Assembly (NCBI RefSeq): GCF_917563885.1
Contig: NZ_CAKJTG010000003.1
Span: 104,393 to 168,392, forward strand
Direction of reading: 5' to 3'
Source of the DNA: Pseudoneobacillus rhizosphaerae
GTDB lineage: Bacteria > Bacillota > Bacilli > Bacillales > Cytobacillaceae
Length of the DNA stretch: 64,000 nt
Part shown: positions 61,685-64,000 of the stretch, piece by piece
Numbering within the stretch: the first letter of the stretch is position 1
Layout of the letters: the number at the start of each line of letters is the position of its first letter
Program-made: the position numbers and the translations under genes
Notes under the pieces: model-generated
The model's input: the letters and a program-made list of their open reading frames with translations, nothing else
Told to the model about the DNA's origin: nothing
The model's database searches: none

Positions 61685-62560
61685 ATGATTATCAATATAG
61701 ATTTAGTATCAAAACTAATAAATGAACAGTATCCAGAATGGTCTGATTTATATATCAAACCTGTAAAAAATAGTGGAAATGATAACAGAACATTTCATCT
61801 AGGCGATAATATGAGTGTAAGGTTACCTAGTGCAGCAGGCTATGCTCCACAGGTAGAAAAAGAACAAAAGTGGCTTCCGATTTTAGCTGAAAAACTTTCA
61901 TTACCCATTCCTGTTCCAATAGCAAAAGGAAATCCGAATGAAGAATATCCCTGGTCCTGGTCCATCAATAAGTGGCTTGAGGGAGAGCACCTATCTCATA
62001 ACAATATTGAAAATCTTAATCAGATGGCAAAAGATTTGGGGTTATTTTTAAAAGAGTTACAAGACATCGATACCAACGAAGGTCCCTTAGCTGGTAAGCA
62101 TAATTTTTATAGAGGTGGGTCTTTATCTATTTACAATGATGAAACTCGAAATGCTATTAAGAACAACAAAGAGGATTTTGCTGGAGGTTCATTGAGTGAA
62201 ATATGGTGGTTAGCTTTAGATTCTGAATGGGAATTAAAGCCTGTGTGGGTACACGGTGATATTGCACCAGGGAATTTGTTGGTTAAGGATGGAAAGCTCA
62301 GTGCAGTTATTGATTTTGGTATTTTAGGAGTAGGAGATCCCTCTTGTGATGCAGCAATAGCCTGGACTTTTTTTGATGATGCCAGTAGAAAAGTGTTCAA
62401 GAATGAATTAAATTTGGACGAGGCAACCTGGAATAGAGCACGAGGATGGGCTCTATGGAAGGCATTGATAACATATGATGTTCAAAAAGATTTTGATAAA
62501 GTGAAAGCAAAAGAAGCATTTAATACTATTTGGAAAATAGTAGAAGATTACAAAAACTAA
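61685..62560 (+). CDS. Aminoglycoside phosphotransferase-family kinase
   Basis: A 291-residue protein kinase-fold enzyme (APH/choline kinase family). The catalytic loop is VWVHGDIAPGNLLV and the metal-binding loop IDFGILGVGDPSCDAAIAW; the N-lobe has the ATP-binding segment NRTFHLGDNMSVRLPSA. These enzymes phosphorylate small molecules including aminoglycosides, homoserine or sugars; resistance cannot be assumed. Ribosome signal is weak. A terminator follows. Confidence 0.85.
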   Translation: MIINIDLVSKLINEQYPEWSDLYIKPVKNSGNDNRTFHLGDNMSVRLPSAAGYAPQVEKEQKWLPILAEKLSLPIPVPIAKGNPNEEYPWSWSINKWLEGEHLSHNNIENLNQMAKDLGLFLKELQDIDTNEGPLAGKHNFYRGGSLSIYNDETRNAIKNNKEDFAGGSLSEIWWLALDSEWELKPVWVHGDIAPGNLLVKDGKLSAVIDFGILGVGDPSCDAAIAWTFFDDASRKVFKNELNLDEATWNRARGWALWKALITYDVQKDFDKVKAKEAFNTIWKIVEDYKN

Positions 62561-62573
62561 AACAAGAAAAACA

Positions 62574-62634
62574 AAAAAAGAGCCTAATTTCAAGTTTTTA
62601 TACACTACTTGAATATTAGGTTCTTTTTATTTTC
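62574..62634 (+). terminator. APH-like gene terminator
   Basis: Stem agcctaatttcaagt/acttgaatattaggtt with one bulge and a T-rich tail. Confidence 0.85.
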
Positions 62635-62645
62635 TTAAAACATTC

Positions 62646-62750
62646 TTACATATTTGGTTTTTCAACAGAGGCTTCTGATAGTAGAGGTTCCATGTCAATT
62701 ACATTGATATTAATCCAATTTCCAGTTAATCGTGTCACTTAAATGAGCAA
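62646..62750 (-). pseudogene. Remnant of a minus-strand gene end
   Basis: The minus strand encodes RLTGNWININVIDMEPLLSE... ending with TAA at 62646-62648, 30 codons from a GTG at 62738 that lacks a ribosome site. Just upstream the neighbouring frame reads AHLSDT, so the coding sequence appears to continue through a small deletion. This looks like the C-terminus of a lost gene. I cannot name the family. Confidence 0.4.
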
Positions 62751-62819
62751 AAACTGTGTCCTAATCAGGTTAACATTCAGAAAACGCAAAGTATCTTACA
62801 CACATAATTAAGTGAGTTA

Positions 62820-62874
62820 TTGACCTTTTGAAAAGCGTTATGCTAGAATCATATATGAAAATGATTCTCGTTAT
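62820..62874 (+). promoter_or_regulatory. Promoter with overlapping Fur-like box
   Basis: TTGACC (62820-62825) and TAGAAT (62844-62849) with 18-bp spacing form a sigmaA-type promoter. Directly after it, gaaaatgattctcgttatc (62856-62874) agrees with the 19-bp Fur consensus GATAATGATAATCATTATC at 15 positions. A repressor here would cover the transcription start. This suggests that the downstream genes are iron-repressed. Confidence 0.7.
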
Positions 62875-62956
62875 CAATAAAGGATAATGAAAATGTGATA
62901 ATAATTGGTGTCTCGATGAAAAATAACAGAATTATAGATTTATTGAAAGGGTGTAC

Positions 62957-63208
62957 ATGATGAGAAATATCGAAAAATATAGAAATGCATTTATCAATGC
63001 GCTGGACTTGGAAGAAGATGAAGTATGTGAAGATTTAGCGCTTGGAGTAACAAGAGAATGGGATTCAATTGGACATATGACACTCATTTCTGAGGTTGAG
63101 GATGTTTTTGATGTCTCAATAGATTCTGAATGGATTACAGAGTTCAATTCTTACCAGTCAGGAATGGAGCTATTGAAACGGTTGGGAGTGGACTTTATTA
63201 ATGAATAG
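62957..63208 (+). CDS. Acyl carrier protein
   Basis: A roughly 83-residue carrier protein with the 4'-phosphopantetheine attachment serine in EWDSIGHM (Ser37). Helices before and after fit the ACP fold (LDLEEDEVCEDLALG, ISEVEDVFDVSIDSEWITEF). It differs from the fatty-acid ACP (DSLD) and is typical of ACPs in secondary-metabolite or polysaccharide clusters. The ATG at 62957 has aaaggg five bases upstream; GTG 62951 overlaps that site. It overlaps the ligase gene by 8 bp, so the ligase probably loads this carrier. Confidence 0.85.
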   Translation: MMRNIEKYRNAFINALDLEEDEVCEDLALGVTREWDSIGHMTLISEVEDVFDVSIDSEWITEFNSYQSGMELLKRLGVDFINE

Positions 63209-64000
63209 TTTCAAAAAAATGGAGGAGTTTGGGAACCGCACCGCTGTATATGCTGAACGAAAATATTCTTACTCTGAAATGTTAGAAATTGCTGACGCTA
63301 TCTGTGGTAAAGTAGGTGAACGAACGCTCGTTTTTTGTCTATGTTCAAATAATAAAGAGTCTTTATTTGGCTATGTGGGCTTTATTAGAGGTGGTGTTGT
63401 TCCTGTACTTTTGGATGCATCCATCCATATTGATCGGTTACGCAGACTGATTAACCTTTATAAGCCTACATACATTTGGGCGAGTAGTGAAAATCAAGAC
63501 CTAGTAAAAGTAATGGATAGTTCATTTGTGTTTGGTGATTACACATTATTTAGATGTCCGACATTTTTTCAACATGATCTTCATGAAGATCTTGCGCTCC
63601 TTTTAACAACCTCTGGAAGTACTGGTAGCCCCAAATTTGTTCGCTTAAGTTATGAAAATATTTTCAAAAATGCTGAATCAATAGCAAAGTACCTTGACAT
63701 CAATGCAGACGATAGACCTATAACAACACTTCCAATGAATTACTCCTATGGTCTCTCTATCATCAATAGTCATTTCATTTGCGGGGCGACGATAATTGTA
63801 ACGGATGCATCTGTCATGAAAAAAGAGTTTTGGGACTTATGTAGAGAGCAAGGAGTAACAACTTTTGGAGGAGTTCCCTTCGTGTATGAGATGCTTAATA
63901 GGCTGAAGTTTGAAGAGTTTAATCTTCCAAGTTTAAAAAAACTAACTCAAGCAGGTGGAAAATTAAGCGAAACCCTATCGCGCAAATTTGCTAAAGTATG
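63201..64000 (+). CDS. Acyl/aminoacyl-AMP ligase, cut by the window end
   Basis: The frame starting at ATG 63201 stays open to the window end (266 codons seen). It shows the P-loop LLTTSGSTGSPKFVRLSYENI of the adenylate-forming superfamily and the later LPMNYSYGLSIINSHFICGATII and GGVPFVYEMLNRL segments, a pattern seen in acyl-CoA/AMP ligases next to carrier proteins. It should activate a carboxylic acid with ATP and pass it to the carrier protein it overlaps by 8 bp. The C-terminal domain, and with it the substrate clues, are outside the window. Confidence 0.85.
   Translation, partial: MNSFKKMEEFGNRTAVYAERKYSYSEMLEIADAICGKVGERTLVFCLCSNNKESLFGYVGFIRGGVVPVLLDASIHIDRLRRLINLYKPTYIWASSENQDLVKVMDSSFVFGDYTLFRCPTFFQHDLHEDLALLLTTSGSTGSPKFVRLSYENIFKNAESIAKYLDINADDRPITTLPMNYSYGLSIINSHFICGATIIVTDASVMKKEFWDLCREQGVTTFGGVPFVYEMLNRLKFEEFNLPSLKKLTQAGGKLSETLSRKFAKV

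Noticed and set aside
61685-62560. Antibiotic resistance gene
   Set aside because: The kinase fold is general; no close likeness to a named aminoglycoside or macrolide kinase can be shown from sequence alone.

Overview
The window is chromosomal DNA of a low-GC Gram-positive bacterium of the Bacillaceae (Bacillus in the broad sense, for example a Neobacillus-like genus). This rests on gene content and signals: aa3 menaquinol oxidase (qoxABCD), bacillithiol redox protein YtxJ/BrxC, NatAB with a NatK/NatR-like pair, a seven-gene Mrp antiporter, DUF3231 and DUF1835 proteins, strong AGGAGG ribosome sites, frequent TTG/GTG starts, a T-box and a cobalamin riboswitch. No rRNA, tRNA, insertion sequence, CRISPR array or complete prophage is visible. 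The species cannot be fixed from this alone.

Layout. 1-4.4 kb: repeats and a promoter region with two perfect TGTGA-N6-TCACA boxes in front of qoxABCD. 4.5-19.8 kb: mostly single genes (DUF3231 protein, ECF sigma/anti-sigma pair, class V aminotransferase-like enzyme, GNAT, VOC, TerC, quinone oxidoreductase, DUF985 cupin, YtxJ plus a glutaredoxin-like protein, DUF2238). 20.0-24.6 kb: an adenosylcobalamin riboswitch with terminator ahead of a thioesterase, class I ribonucleotide reductase alpha and beta, and a flavodoxin-like protein. 24.7-28.5 kb: natAB divergent from natR/natK-like genes, with a 9-12-9 direct repeat between them. 28.6-30.4 kb: an EamA transporter behind a terminator-containing leader, and a PAP2 phosphatase. 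30.7-34.8 kb: GNAT, M20 amidohydrolase, RpiR regulator and N-acylamino-acid racemase-like enzyme, fitting a D- to L-amino-acid conversion pathway. 35.1-41.6 kb: a frameshifted stress-protein gene and mrpABCDEFG on the minus strand. 41.9-48.6 kb: a Usp protein, a solitary small tyrosine recombinase, plsY, sstT and a class A penicillin-binding protein. 48.6-49.5 kb: a 20-bp tandem repeat and a chain of very short ORFs. 49.5-56.2 kb: an XRE-cupin regulator, hydrolase, DoxX protein, two MFS transporters and two poorly known proteins. 56.2-59.6 kb: a eukaryotic-type ileS with a T-box leader. 59.9-62.6 kb: PdxH-like oxidase, MBL-fold hydrolase and APH-like kinase. 62.6-64 kb: a promoter with an overlapping Fur-like box, an acyl carrier protein and an adenylating enzyme cut by the window end.

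How genes work together. The qox genes form the terminal quinol oxidase and probably respond to oxygen or NADH state. The B12 riboswitch should turn down the B12-independent reductase when cobalamin is plentiful. The 30.7-34.8 kb operon reads as succinylation, racemisation and desuccinylation of D-amino acids. NatK/NatR should control the NatAB exporter. Mrp supplies Na+/H+ antiport.

The most unusual items are: an intergenic repeat family built on a 43-bp unit with a 52-bp period at two loci, with a half-copy at a third; a decayed second copy of the glutaredoxin gene end that kept its terminator; a short attenuator-like leader upstream of the EamA gene that matches no riboswitch class I know; a chain of overlapping tiny ORFs after the tandem repeat; and the Fur-boxed carrier protein/ligase pair at the right edge. 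No wholly new system can be claimed from this sequence.
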